From contig NC_080423.1 in NCBI RefSeq assembly GCF_029873635.1, positions 104,761,773 through 104,825,772 on the forward strand: a stretch of 64,000 nt of DNA, read 5' to 3'. Below, one piece after another: positions 45,231 through 57,722 of the stretch. Position 1 is the first letter of the stretch. Each line of letters starts with the position of its first letter. This DNA is from Malania oleifera (Eukaryota > Streptophyta > Magnoliopsida > Santalales > Ximeniaceae). The position numbers and the translations under genes were made by a program. The notes under the pieces were generated by a model. It worked only from the letters and a program-made list of their open reading frames with translations, was not told the origin of the DNA and ran no database searches.

Positions 45231-46870
45231 AAAATTAGTAAAAATTTACTCTTTGGTTAGAATTTCATGTTAACTTGAAATGTTGCTTATGAATTGATAA
45301 AGGGCGGATTGCATAGAGAGCGTACTTATGGTGAGTTTGATCCCCCTTTGCTGAACTTCTCCTTTTTTAAAAGTAAATGCTGGATATAACAAGTTTGGCA
45401 AACAAAAATTTCAACTTCTAAAACATCAAGCTCTTAGCTTTTTTGAGAAACTTCTAAAATTTATAGTTTTGAAGATTCTAAAAGCTAAAAGCTAGTTTTT
45501 TTTTTCCCAAAAATTATTTTACTCCATGAGTGTCCTTAGTTTTTGCCCAAATATTCTAAAATTATCTAACATATTAATTAAATTTTCTAAAAATACAGAT
45601 CCATAGTAGTCATTTTAAGCATTGGCAGGCACTTCACAACTTTTTTGCCAAACACTTAGAATTAAAAATTTCTTTCTAATAGTACTTATCAAATTCAACA
45701 CTTCATTTCAGTTTAGTACTTTTCATAAGTGGTTCCAAATAATCCCTAAGTCGAGGTCAAGGAAGCTTTGATATTGTGATCAAGGAACCCCTCAACCTAA
45801 AATTTTACGCCATAAGTTGGACTCCAAGAATGAGTTTTATTATAGATTGGTATCACAAGTAATAGACTTCCAAAGATCCATTTGTTTCTAGATTCCTTGA
45901 TGTAGAGCACATTTAATCCCCAATCTCCTAGCAAGCGATCGTTGAATGTGGCATAATGAAATTATATTTTTGCATCCATCTTGTTCTTTCATTTTATCAT
46001 CCATATTATCATTATGTGGTACTATTGTAAGCCTGACAAGCTAAGAACTTGAATATTAGAGTTTTCCTTCTGTTGATAGAATGCCTCTGGCCTAAATGTA
46101 AGCCATTGATTGATATCATCAACACTATAGGTTATGCAAACTGTCAATTAAGGAGTTCTATGTGTGCCCTGTCACTTCCTATTCACCAATGCTTCTCTCA
46201 TTGTGCTTTTAAGATTTACTTAATTCAGGCCTTTTTACCTTTCTTATCTTGGCATCTGATGCATACTAAAGAGATATTTTACAAGTCATTCTTTCCTAAA
46301 ATATTCCACCTGATAAGAACACTCAAGGCATCAATTTACTTACAACTTTGCATAATCTGATGCAAATATCACACCTCTAAAGATTTCTTTCTCCAATGTA
46401 GGATGCGGTCATTTGAATAACTCAGATTATTGGTGGTTTTATGTTGAATCTCTCCTGATCTGCCAGGCTTTGATGCAATGGCAATGGTAACTGTAGCCTT
46501 TTATGCAAATTTTGCTCTTTTCATTTGCTGAGCTGAATGGTTTCTATGGGCAGATTTATGACCCATAACAAAGTTCACAATGCTTCTTTCAACTATCGGA
46601 ACTGATGGATAAGTAAGTTGTTCTATAGTCAACACAATGATATTTGGTGGATGGCCAATGGTGCAACTGGAGTCACAATGGTTGGGTCTCTTTCAGAGCA
46701 GACTGAACACCTATTTGAAAGTTGTATTCATCCTGTTGGGGTTGCTGAAAGTTATGAGATGGCTTCTTTTTGAGTTGGCACTGCAAACATACAACCTTCA
46801 GTTTGGACGTGCTTGACTACTTTGTCCCAAAGATGTAAGGTCTCATCTCTCTCTCTCTCTCTCTCACACA

Positions 46871-46910
<40 letters not shown>

Positions 46911-47985
46911 CTTGACCATTAGTACATTACCACACTTCTTGGTTACCTAATGTTCCAAAGGGCTAATGAACGTAGCTGCAGTTACTGCTAGAAGCTTTTG
47001 TTATAGATCTTTGTTGTTTGAATAAAAACAATTTACAGCAAGAAAACTTTTGCAGCATTTAAAAATTACTAGTTGTATAATTCTGCATTTAAAATTTTTA
47101 ATGTTACTTATTGTGCAACATATTTTTCATCTGTATAATTCGAAGTGAATTTCTTCCTCTTGCTCATCCCCATCCCAACTCAAAAAAAGAGCTGGGTGAT
47201 GGATTTAAGAATGAGATTTCAATGATTTTTTCCTATTTTACTGTGATTATAATCATTTCTGTGTCATTTACAAGTGTAAATTCATGCAAGTAGTCTAGCT
47301 GAAATAGCTGTTAAAGCGATTCTGGCTGTTGTGGGTTGAGAGGGTGATGTAAATCTAGATTTGATTGGGAAGGAAAAAGTAGTTTGAAAGCTGGAGGACA
47401 ATGAACTAATGAATGGAATAATTTTTGACTAGGATATGAGCTATCCCCAAATTCTGAAGAAATAAAATATGCAAAATTGTAGTATTGATGTACCTCTCTA
47501 AGCCACCCAAGCCCATGAATAAGCATAAACTTGATATTGACACTAGAAAAATGTTTCACATGATAGGCGAACAAGAGCAGAAATACTACGATGAATGTTC
47601 AAAAATGCTAAGCAAGAAGTGTGCAATTTATATTTGACATGCAGTTCTTTCATTTTTATCATAATTTTTTTTCAAGTAATTTTCCCTCCTTTTTATAATC
47701 TAAATGATTGAGAATGTCAAATTCATTTTTTCCCCTCCCATTATTAAATTAATAATTGTACAGGGATTCTCATTAGCAATTTTAGTAAACTTGCTTATGA
47801 TAAATCTTAAAAATTGATATCATTGAGATTGTCTATTATGCATTTGGAATACGTATGGTGGAGTGCTAAATCAAGAGGGTCACCCTTTAGCCTGCTTTAG
47901 TGAGAAATTCAATTATGTGAATTTAAAATATTCCACATATGCCAAAGAGTTATATGTTTTCTGGTATAAGCACTTAGGCATTGGT
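45231..47985. other. Intergenic DNA with a (CT)n(CA)n microsatellite
   Basis: No supported gene. A compound CT/CA run lies at 46846-46908. Some spans (46460-46620) have splice-like borders but stops in all frames. Confidence 0.45.
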
Positions 47986-48959
47986 GGTATAATCATGGCT
48001 ATCAAAATCCTTGTTTGGATCTTGTGATCCTACATCCTACGATCCAGACTTGCCTAATCGATCGGGATCCTAAAGTAGGATCCCAATAGGATACTATATG
48101 GATCCTTAGGATTGTGATCCTGCTTGTGCAATGGAATATGGATTTTTTCTAATTTGGATTTTAAAGAAAAGGCCCAATATATATCTTTATTGTCCCAAAC
48201 ACTTTACTTTTGCAATAGACACAATTTGATTTGGTTGGCCCAAATGCATGAAAATTAGGGCAAAGTGATGAGCATGTCCTGGGATTTGTTCAATCCAAGT
48301 CAAGTGAACAGCTGAGCATCTCTTGAAAGTTCTCATCCCTTGTTAATGAAAGATCTTTGAGAGCTTTAGAGTTCTTGATGGGCAAATCCCCAATTGTCTA
48401 TCAGTAGGTTGGCACTACTTTTTCTAGCAACAGTAGAGGTCGATTGAGAGCTTTGAGATCAGTAGAGAGCTTCAACAAATAGAGAGTTGTACAGTCAGGT
48501 TGAGAGCTTAAAGTTGCAGGCTTGTAACAGTTATGCATTACCTTTGTTGTTTTTTTACTTTCTTCCTTTTGCCTATCTTCTCCCCCCCCCCCCCCCCCCC
48601 CCAAAAAGCATAGAGCATATAGCTTTTATTTTTTTCTCTTTCTTTTTTGACTAACAAAAAGTTCTTCTTCCTTCAACAAAAAGCTTTCAGATTTTTTTAG
48701 GGTCAAAATTGTTGAAGGGAAAACCTACTTGGTGCTAGCCTAGCTAGGAAGCTAGTTACGTTCTTGAAATTTTTAAAAATTTCTTAAACTTACTACCAAG
48801 TCTTTAGGCTTATTTTAGTGAGAGTTGTCATAATATGCCAAATACCTAATTTTTTAATTTATTTCACATTGTAAGTAGAATCTTACGATCCATGATTCGA
48901 TCCAGACCCCTCCAACGATTCTAGGTGGGATCCTGATTCTAACTACCTTGGGTATAATC
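47986..48959. mobile_element. Non-autonomous Mutator-like (MULE) element with 9-bp target duplication
   Basis: GGTATAATC occurs at 47986-47994 and again, without mismatch, at 48951-48959. The ends of the enclosed 956 bp (47995-48950) are loosely inverted: ATGGCTATCAAAATCC on the left against CAAGGTAGTTAGAATCAGG on the right when reversed. Subterminal regions are full of GGATCC/GATCC words in both orientations (48030-48125 and 48880-48935). A 9-bp duplication is the hallmark of Mutator-type transposition. There is no transposase frame, so it would need a helper. A poly-C run (48582-48602) lies inside. Confidence 0.75.
48582..48602. repeat. Poly-C tract (~20 C)
   Basis: Uninterrupted C run inside the MULE element. 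Its true length may be uncertain because such runs are hard to sequence. Confidence 0.9.
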
Positions 48960-49259
48960 TACTACTATAAGATTTTGTCATATATTATGATCACCTAACA
49001 CGGAAGTATCTGCAATCACAAAAGAATCCTAGTGTTAAATAGATTAAATGTTGCCAAGAATACATGTGAGTACTGAGAATAATCTCATTGACACTTTTAG
49101 TCGAGTCGTAGCACTTTTACACTATGAGTGTTCACATAGTGGGCTTTCAACATTTGAAGGATGAGTACACTTCTTGTCTTGACTATAGTATCATTTGTTA
49201 TTTTCAAAAGGTGCTAAATGATAACCAATTAACCATTGACGTCAAAAATCAACCCTTTG

Positions 49260-49509
49260 GTCCTCACATCCATAGCTTGCTAGTAATCACCTACAACCAA
49301 GGGAAAAGAGATCTTGAGAGGGACCCTCAGTGCCCTCCAATGCTGACTCTGATGCTTAAGTCAGTGTAAGAAATGAGGAATAGGATGAGTAGGCCATATT
49401 AAATCTTGCTTATGTAGATATTTCTTAGAGGTAGTGCCTATTGCTTACATACTGCCCATCCCTTTGGCCCCTAAGTTATGGCTCCTTTTATAGGCTTCCC
49501 CAAGGGGTT

Positions 49510-49585
<76 letters not shown>

Positions 49586-49625
49586 TAGAATTATTAGCAA
49601 TCCTCCATCAAACTCCTATTGTTAG
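49260..49625 (-). repeat. Repeat family D, copy 3, with (GT)n(GA)n
   Basis: Reverse complement of the LTR-like sequence at 63590-63810: CAACCAAGGGAAAAGAGATC (49297 on) against GATTTCCCAAG...CCCTTGGTTG; GATGCTTAAGTCAGTGT; CCTTTTATAGG. A GT/GA compound microsatellite lies at 49510-49583. The tail GCCTAGAATTATT...CCTCCATCA also occurs at 62391. Confidence 0.65.
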
Positions 49626-50893
49626 AGAACACTCAACCTTGAGTTTTGCAGTGGCACAATAAAGTAATTATTGTAATTCTCCTCAAAGTTCCCAATCCCA
49701 ATAAAGTAATTATCACACTTTGGAAGATGATTCAAGCTGGGGGTCTGTGTTTGAAACTTTTTACATGATCTGAAAATTTTATGCTCTAAAAAGAACTTGT
49801 GTTGAATCGAATTCCCGATTTTAACATTGAATTTTGATGCCTGCCCCTTGGACTCTTCTACAATGTTCCATTGCATTTGCTTGCCCTTCAAGGATGCATA
49901 ATGTAGTCTATCATCTACACAATCATTGAGCTTACATTCCCACATTGATAATCCATGACAACAATAAATTCAGGGTTATAGGTGTAGTTCATAACAACAA
50001 TTTCTATGTCATCCTTCGTAGGTTGTTTAGAATGCAGGTTCACTTGCAATTTCTTCTTTTCTGTGATCATATTTCATAAAAACGTCTGGTTTCATATGTT
50101 ATAGACTGTTTCGAGATTGGAAGCTTATATTGTCCAAAATAAAAACTCTTTCTTCTCTTGACATGAAAGATGATCTCAAGATTCTGATATTAACAAACTT
50201 TTCATTCTAAACCAAAGGACAGTTTGAGATTTGCCTTGTTGTCTTCGGTAGTGTTGTTTTCTATCCCACCACTCAGCTGCATAGCCCACAAGCTTATAAG
50301 TAAGATACAAATCTTGTCCTTCTTGTTTTCATTGTATTCAAAATAAATATCAAGATAAAACAGCCAAGCGATGAATTCTCTCTTGGAAAAATTTCTGTTG
50401 AAACGAACAGGATCTTCAAGACAAAGTATAGATGCCCATGTAAAATTTCTAAAAATCATATCTTGCAAAATATTAAAAATGTTGGCTTCTCGGTTGTAGG
50501 TTCTCTACTTTATCAACAATAATCCTGGATGTCTTGCACTCTTGCATAAATTCCAAAAAAGATTCATTTTAAGCTTGACCTTTAGGGACTGATGGTGCTG
50601 AAGTTATTTTTTCAAAAATATATGTATCAAACAATCGAAGTTGGACTTGTTCAAACTGACATCAAAATCTAGCATAGTAAAATTAATTTTCTTGCATTAA
50701 ATCTTAAAATATCATAGTTGGTCTCAATCCAAATGCAGACCCTGAAATTTGCATTAACAATCCAAGGCCCTATAGTATAGGTCAATAATCCTCAATGCCA
50801 AGTGAAAATATCTGTTGAGAAAACCAAAATATCATGGCTAAACTCAATTCTCACAATTCTGTATGATGCTGGAGAATCTGGTTTTGTCTCACA
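49626..50893. other. Intergenic DNA, no feature seen
   Basis: AT-rich. Frames at 49622-49945 and 50202-50468 (minus) show no recognisable domain. Confidence 0.4.
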
Positions 50894-51389
50894 TGTTGGG
50901 ATATGAATCCCGCCCAAGATCAAATAACACACACACAAAGAACACACAAGATTTACGTGATTCGGCCAATTTAGCCTACGTACACGGGAGAGGAGTAACT
51001 TTACTATTTATATATGTGGGTATATAGTGGTATACAGTGAAGGAAGAGGAGGATTACAACACTCAACTCGCTCACCTTAATACACACTCACAGTGCATTC
51101 ACACTCTCTATATTCACAATGGAGGAGAAGTACTCCTTTTATAGGAGAAGAGGAGGAGATCATCGTAGTAAGTCTCCTCCAAAAAAAACATCACCATCAG
51201 CTTTCCTTCTTTTTTAATGCAGTAGGTGGAAATGGTTGCACCAAACTGCAGCCAAGTATGATCATTATCTGCAGCAAGTCTTTGCCTCCTTTTTATTGCA
51301 AGAGGTGGGCCCAACACTAGCTCACCAAGTCTGACCATCATGTGCAGCAAGTTTTGGTCTCCTTTTTATTATATGAGGTGGGCCCAATA
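50894..51389 (-). repeat. Copia 3' LTR (minus element) with 73-bp partial duplication
   Basis: On the plus strand 50894-51316 runs TGTTGGGATATG...GGGCCCAACA, matching the LTRs at 55736 and 61490 in reverse. 51317-51389 repeats the LTR's first ~73 bp (ending GGGCCCAATA) and leads straight into the polypurine tract (a C run on the plus strand, 51391-51406). Confidence 0.88.
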
Positions 51390-54300
51390 ACTCCCCCCCC
51401 CCCCCCGCGACTTATGCGGAGAGTTCTACCAAACTTGTTGTGGTTTTACGAGCTTCGAGCTTTGACTTGGACGTTGTCTTAGTCATCATGTCTGATGCAT
51501 TGTCATCGGTATGGATCTTCTCTATTCTTAACTACTTTGACTCCAACGCTTCTCGAATCCAATGATATCGAACATCAATATGCTTCGACTTTGAATGAAA
51601 ACTTGGATTCTTGCTAAGATGAATAGCGGTAAAGAATATACTTCTTTTGTTTGAGGCCAAGTTCCTCCAGGAACTTTTTCATCCATAGATGCTCTTTGCT
51701 TCCTTCAGTGATGACGATGTACTCTTCCTCAATAGTGGACAATGCAACTCATTTTTGTAACTTTGATTGCCATGACACTGCTCCCCCTGAAAATGTCATC
51801 AGGTATCCCAAAGTAGACTTTCTGGAGTGAACGTCACCAGCCATATCTGCATCTGTGTAGCCTTCAAACATAGGTTTTCCATGACCAAAACATAAACATA
51901 AATGAGAAGTACCTTTGAGATACCTGAGAATCCACTTGACGACTTCCCAATGTTCTTTGCTGGGATTAGAAAGGAATCGACTGACTACTCCAACTGTATG
52001 AGCGATATTAGGTCTTGTGCATACCATGGTGTACATCAAGCTACCCACGGCTGAAGAGTAAGGCACTTTCTTCATTTCTTCTTTGTCATTTTCACTTGTA
52101 GGATATTGCTTGAAAGTAAGCTTTTAGTGTCCTGCAAGTGGACAACTAACTGGTTTTGTCTTGCTCATGTTAAATCTTTCTAGCATCTTCTCAATATACT
52201 TTTCTTGAGATAACCAAAAATTTCTATTTTTCCTATCTCAAAAGATCTTCATTCCAAGAATCTGTTTTGTTGGACCCAAATCCTTCATTGCAAAGGATTT
52301 GCTCAATTCTTTCTTCAACTTTTCTATCTTCTTAATATCACGATCAACAATCAACATATCATTCACATAAAACATGAGAATAATGAAGTCATTACTAGAA
52401 ATCTCTTAATAAAAACACAATGGTCAAATTTGAACCTGTTATACTCGTGCTTCATCATGAAGGAATCAAACTTCTTATACTATTGTCTCGGTGCCTGCTT
52501 GAGGCCATACAAACTCTTTTTTAGTTTGTATACTAACTGATCTTTTCCTTTGACCTCGAATCCTTCAGGTTGTTTCACATAGATTTCTTCTTTAAAATCA
52601 CCATGGAGAAATGCAGATTTACATCGAGTTGCGCAATCTCCAAATTCAGGCTGGCAGCCAATCCGAGAACTTGAATAGCATCTTCACCATGGGTGAGAAA
52701 ATCTCTTCAAAGTCAATGCCTTTTCTTTGACCAAAACCTTTCACAACTAGTCGTGCTTGTACCTTGGTTGTGAGTTTCCTTCTTCATTTTTCAATCTAAA
52801 CTCCTATTTGTTGTTGAGTGCTTTCATTCCCTTTGGTAATTCTACCAAATCATAAGTGTGGTTCTCATGTAAGGATTTCATCTCTTCTTGCATGGCCTTC
52901 AACCACTCATTCTAGCTCTCCCCCATCAGTTAGCAACACATACTCATCTGGTGAATATCTGCTAAAAGGTTGATGCTCCCTAGTGGATCTTCTTATCTGG
53001 GGTTCTGTTGCTGGAGCTTCTTGATCACCTTCAGCTATTGGTTCATCACTCATCAACTTCTCTGTTATCGTTATGCTCTTTTTGTGGCTGTGGTGGTGAA
53101 TCTGGAGTCAACTCGATTGGATTCCTGAGGACATGCTTTGGATTATTGACCTTCTCACAATTGTCAATAGTTTGATCTTCAAAGAACACCACATCTTCCC
53201 TTTGGATGACTTTCCTGTTCTTTGGATTCCATAATCTGTGGTCGAACTCATCAATACCATAACCGATGAAGACATTCTTTTGTCTTTGCATCAAGTTTGG
53301 TCCTTTCATTGCGAGGAACATGGACAAAAGCTTTACAATCAAACACCTTTAAGTGTTTATAGGATACATCTTTCCCAGTCCAAATCCTTTTAGGAATGTC
53401 ACCTCTTATAGGAATTGAAGGAGAAAGGTTGATGAGGTGAACTGCTGTCATTAACGCCTCACCCCAGAAGGATTTTTGCAGTCTTGAATGAGAGAGCATG
53501 CAAATAATCTTGTTGCAGATGGTTCTATTCATTCTTTCTATAAAGCCGTTATGTTGAGGAGTCTTGGTAATTGACTTCTCAAGCTTGATACCTTGGACTT
53601 TGCAATACTCTTCAAATGGTCAAATGTATTCACCACCATTGTATAAGCGAACACATTTTAGCTTTCTTCCACTTTGTCTTTCAACATTGGTCTGAAACTT
53701 CTTGAACATATCTAACACCCGGTCTTTACTTTTCAAAGGATAAGCCCACACTTTTCTAGAGTGGTCATCAATAAATGTAACAAAATACAATGATCCACCA
53801 ATACTTTTAGTCTTTTATCATTCATAAAACACACATCAGTATGAACCAAATGTAGAATCTGCATTCTCCTAAATGGGGGGTTCTTTCGAAATGTAACTCT
53901 ATGTTGTTTACTAGCTAAACAATGAGTACAATTCTTCATAGATTTACCTGAGAAATTTGGAAGAAGCTTTTTCGCTGCAAGAATCTAGAGTCCCTTGTCG
54001 CTCATGTGGCCAAGTCTGTTGTGCCATAACTTAGTGGTGACTTCATATTCTATAGCATTCACATCTCTTGCATTGAGTTGCTTATCTTGAGTGTAGTATA
54101 AGCTAGCATCCTTCTTTCCTTTGGCCACCACCAAATTCCCTTTCTTAAGCTTTCACACTCCATTACCAAAATAGCTTTCATAACCCATGTCATCAAGCTG
54201 ACCTGTGGAGATTAGGTTAAGGCGAATGTCTGGGACATGTCGAACATCCTAGTAGTAGCTTGCATCCAACATTTGTTTCTATCAACACATCTCCTTTACT

Positions 54301-55375
54301 AGCAACTTTGCATTTGACTTCATTTTCCATCTTATCAAAACCATAATCAGGACATTTGTAAGATGAGAAGTCCCTTTGTGCTGTTACATGGAATGATGCT
54401 GTAGAATCAATCGTCCATGTTGTGTCTTGGCAAGTGAGGTTAACGTGTCCTTCCTCACACACCACGTAAGTTTTACCTTCATCAGAAGTCACAACTGCAC
54501 TACTTTTGTCCTCTTTCTTGTCTTCGCTAGTTTGTTTTGCCTTCCATTTCCAATAGTCATTCTTTATATGTCCAGGCTTATTACAATAATAGCAGGTGAA
54601 GCTACCTCTTGATTTTGATCTGCCTCTAGACTTACTTCTGGACTTGCCTATGTTCTTATTGTCTCCTTGGGAATATCTACTTCTGCCCCTCTCAGTAACC
54701 ATCGCTTGTCCTTGAGAGTGAGTGGGCAAGCCTTGCTCAGCTCTTCTCTTGCCTTCTCTAGTGATGCTATCCTTCACCATACTCAAGATTACCTTTCCAT
54801 TTGGTGCTGAATTACTGAAAGCTACCACAAGTGTCTCCCAGCTATTTGGTAATGAACTTATTAGGATCAATGCTTATATTTCATCTGCAATGGTCAACTC
54901 CATGCTTGTTAGATTATGAAGAATTTCATTAAATTTATCCAAGTAATCTAAAACATTTTGTCTATCACATAATTTTAACTTCACAAGCCTTCTTATCATG
55001 AAGGCTTTGTTCTGGGCATTCTTTGGCTCATACATCTCTCTCCAAGATGTTGCCAAAATTTGTAGGCATCCATTTCTTTGGCTGTATCACAGATTGCCCT
55101 CGGCTCAACCCACTGTCTTATAACACTGACAGCTTTTCTCTTTAGCTTCTTCCAATCGGACTCATTTTTTCCACTTGGTATGATCCCTTTGCATTCAATA
55201 GGATCAAACAAATCTTTACAGTACAACAAATTTTCCATCATTGTCTTTCAGATGAAATAATTTGTTTGTGTAAGTCTAAGCATGGAACTGTTGCCAAGAC
55301 TTGTATTTTCCTTCATTTAATATGCTCAACTGCAGTGAACAATGTTGCTACAGTATAGTCTCAAAAATTAAGATG
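51390..55375 (-). pseudogene. Copia gag-pol, minus strand, defective
   Basis: Order on the minus strand: gag (55241-54560; MMENLLYCKDLFDPIECKG, IRQWVEPRAICDTAKEM, knuckle CYYCNKPGHIKNDY), protease (~54430-54300; TWTIDSTASFHVTA), GAG-pre-integrase (~54030-53900; NCTHCLASKQHRVTF), integrase (~53860-53390), then GDIPKRIWTGKDVSYKHLKV, RT (~52870-52200) and RNase H (52075-51700; EGYTDADMAGDVHSRKSTLG). Such polyproteins make the enzymes for copying and inserting the element; the wording is TNT1-94-like. Defects are several stops and frameshifts, the RT motif YVDD changed to YVND (52358-52369), and the knuckle's last Cys replaced by Tyr. Similarity to the plus-strand copy stops near 55375, and no 5' LTR follows. 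Confidence 0.9.
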
Positions 55376-55735
55376 GGTCTTTTGGTGGGTTTTGTTTTCA
55401 ATGGTGTGGGTGGTGTCATGAAAATCTTCTGGAGAAGTGTTGGAAAGCTGAGACATGCGCATGACTGTAATTTTCTGGAAACTTTTGCAATGCTGTAGTT
55501 TTCTGGGTCTTCCTGTGAGTTTAGAACTTTAAATGCTTTGTATTGTAGTTTGCAACAATACTTACGGATTGAAAATTGAATCACTATAACAAAATAACTG
55601 TTCCTTGTTTTGGCTGGTGGCAACAACAGTAGTGCTTTGATCTGTGGCTTTGATGGCTGCAAGGTATATGGTTTGGCTATGGCGTGGTAATTGTGGTTGG
55701 GTTTTGATACTAAATTGATGAATGATAGGTAATAG
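55376..55735. other. Spacer between the two inverted Copia elements
   Basis: Not matched by the other Copia copy. A long minus frame (55794-55348) runs through it but starts inside an LTR and has no known domain. It probably holds the old insertion target or rearranged leader sequence. Confidence 0.4.
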
Positions 55736-56155
55736 TGTTGGGCCCGCCTCATATAATAAAAAGCAAGCAAGGACTTGCTGCATATGGTGGTCATACTTGG
55801 CTGCAGTTTGGTGCAACCATTTCCACCTACTGCATTGAAAAAGAGGGAAAGCTGATGGTGACGTTTTTTTTTTTGGGAGGAGACTTGCTACGATGATCTC
55901 CTCCTCTTCTCCTATAAAAGGAGTACTTCTCCTCCGTTGTGAAGATAGAGAATTTAAGTGAAGACACAACAAGTGTGAGTGCACTATGAGTGTGTATTAA
56001 GGTGAGTGAGGTTAGTATTGTAATCCTCCTCTTCCTTCATTGTATACCCATATATATATATATAGTGAAGTTACTCCTCTTCTGTGGACGTAGGCTAAAT
56101 TGGCTGAACCGCGTAAATCTTGTGTGTTCTTTGTGTGTGTGTTCATATCCCAACA
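55736..56155 (+). repeat. 5' LTR of the plus Copia element (420 bp)
   Basis: TG...CA ends. TATA box CCTATAAAAGGAG near 55909. A (TA)n run lies at about 56049-56063. It is followed 2 bp later by the primer-binding site. Confidence 0.92.
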
Positions 56156-56157
56156 AT

Positions 56158-56169
56158 TGGTATCAGAGC
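56158..56169 (+). other. Primer-binding site of the plus Copia element
   Basis: TGGTATCAGAGC, matching initiator-methionine tRNA, just after the 5' LTR. Confidence 0.92.
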
Positions 56170-56385
56170 TACTGGTTTACCGCCTTGATGGCAGGTTTTA
56201 TTTCTGTATATTAATACTGCCTTGATGATAGGTTTTATTTCCGTGTATTAGTACCGCCTTGATGGTAGGTTTTATTGATGTGTATTGATACCATCTTCAT
56301 GATTGGATGTATTCTTAATTTTTAGATTATATTGTAGTAACATTGTTCACTGCATTTGTCCACGTACAGTACCAGAGAATATTAA

Positions 56386-57722
56386 ATGGAGGAAAGTACA
56401 AGTCTTGGGAGCAGTTCCATGATCAGACTTACAAAGACAAATTATTTAATTTGAAAGACAATGATGGAAGATTTGTTGTACTGTAAAGATCTGTTCGATC
56501 CTATTGAATGCAAAGGGATTATACCAAGTGGAAAAAATGAGTCCGATTGGAAGAAGCTCAACAGAAAAGCTGTCAGTGTTATAAGACAGTGAGTTGAGTA
56601 GAGGGCAATCCGTGATACTGCCAAAGAAATGGATGCCTACAAACTTTGGCAACATCTTGGAGAGAGATGAAGGGCCAAAGAATGTCCGGAACAAAGCCTT
56701 CATGATTAGAAGGCTTGTGAATTTAAAATTACGTGATAGACAAAACGTTTCAGATCACTTGGATAAATTTAATGAAATTCTTGATAATTTGACAAGCATG
56801 GAGTTGACTATTGCAAATGAAATACAAGCATTGATCTTGTTGAGGTCATTACCAAATAGCTGGAAGACACTGGTGGTAGCTCTCAATAATTCAGCACCAG
56901 AAGGAAAGGTAATCTTGAGTATGGTGAAGGATAGCATCATTAGAAAAGGCAAGAGAAGAGCTGAGCAAGGCTTGCCCACTCACTCTCAAGGACAAGCGAT
57001 GGTTACTAAGAGGGGCAGAAGTAGATATTCCCAAGGAGACAATAAGAACATAGGCAAGTCCAGAAGTAAGTCTAGAGGTAGATCAAAATCAAGAGGTAAC
57101 TTCACCTGCTATTATTGTAATAAGCCTGGACACATAAAGAAGGACTATTGGTAATGGAAGGCAAAACAAACTAGTGAAGACAAGAAAGAGGAGGACAAAA
57201 GTAGTGCAGTTGTGACTTCTGATGAAGGTAAAACTTACGTGGTGTGTAGGGAAGGACACGTTAACCTCACTTGCCAAGACACAACATGGAAGATTGATTC
57301 TGCAGCATCATTCCATGTAACAGCACGAAGGGACTTCTTCTCATCTTACTAATGTGGTGATTATGGTTTTGTTAAGATGGAAAATGAAGTCAAATGCAAA
57401 GTCGCTGGTAAAGGAGATGTGTTGATAGAAACAAATGTTGGATGCAAGCTACTACTGAAGGATGTTTGGCATGTCCCAGACATTCGTCTTAACCTGATCT
57501 CCACAAGTCAGCTTGATGACATGGGTTATGAAAGCTATTTTGGTAATGGAGTCTGGAAGCTCAAGAAAGGAATTTGGTGGTGGCCAAAGGAAAAAAGGAT
57601 GCTAGCTTATACTACACTCAAGCTAAGCAACTCTGTGTAGGAGATGTGAATGCTACAGAATATGAAGTCACCACTGAGTTATGGCACAACAGACTTGGCT
57701 ACATAAGCGAGAAGGGAATGCA
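56386..57722 (+). pseudogene. Copia gag, protease and pre-integrase remnant
   Basis: Gag starts at ATG 56386 (MEESTSLGSSSM...). It has stops at Trp positions (NYLI-stop-KTMMEDLLYC; IRQ-stop-VE) and a frameshift near 56670. It continues KAFMIRRLVNLKLRDRQNV, an Arg/Ser-rich stretch and the knuckle CYYCNKPGHIKKDY (57107-57148), whose fourth ligand is Tyr rather than Cys. The protease motif reads KIDSAASFHV (Asp codon 57296-57298), then DVLIETNVGCKLLLKDVWHV and LNLISTSQLDDMGYESYFG. The GAG-pre-integrase start (ELWHNRLGYISEKGM) is reached before the element is broken at about 57722 by foreign DNA. Confidence 0.9.

Noticed and set aside
46460-46620. Splice-like borders suggesting small exons
   Set aside because: Stops occur in every frame and there is no domain; GT/AG pairs of this kind arise often by chance.
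55348-55794. 148-codon minus frame
   Set aside because: It begins inside the Copia LTR, crosses the spacer and shows no known domain; an overlapping frame in the same LTR is equally long.
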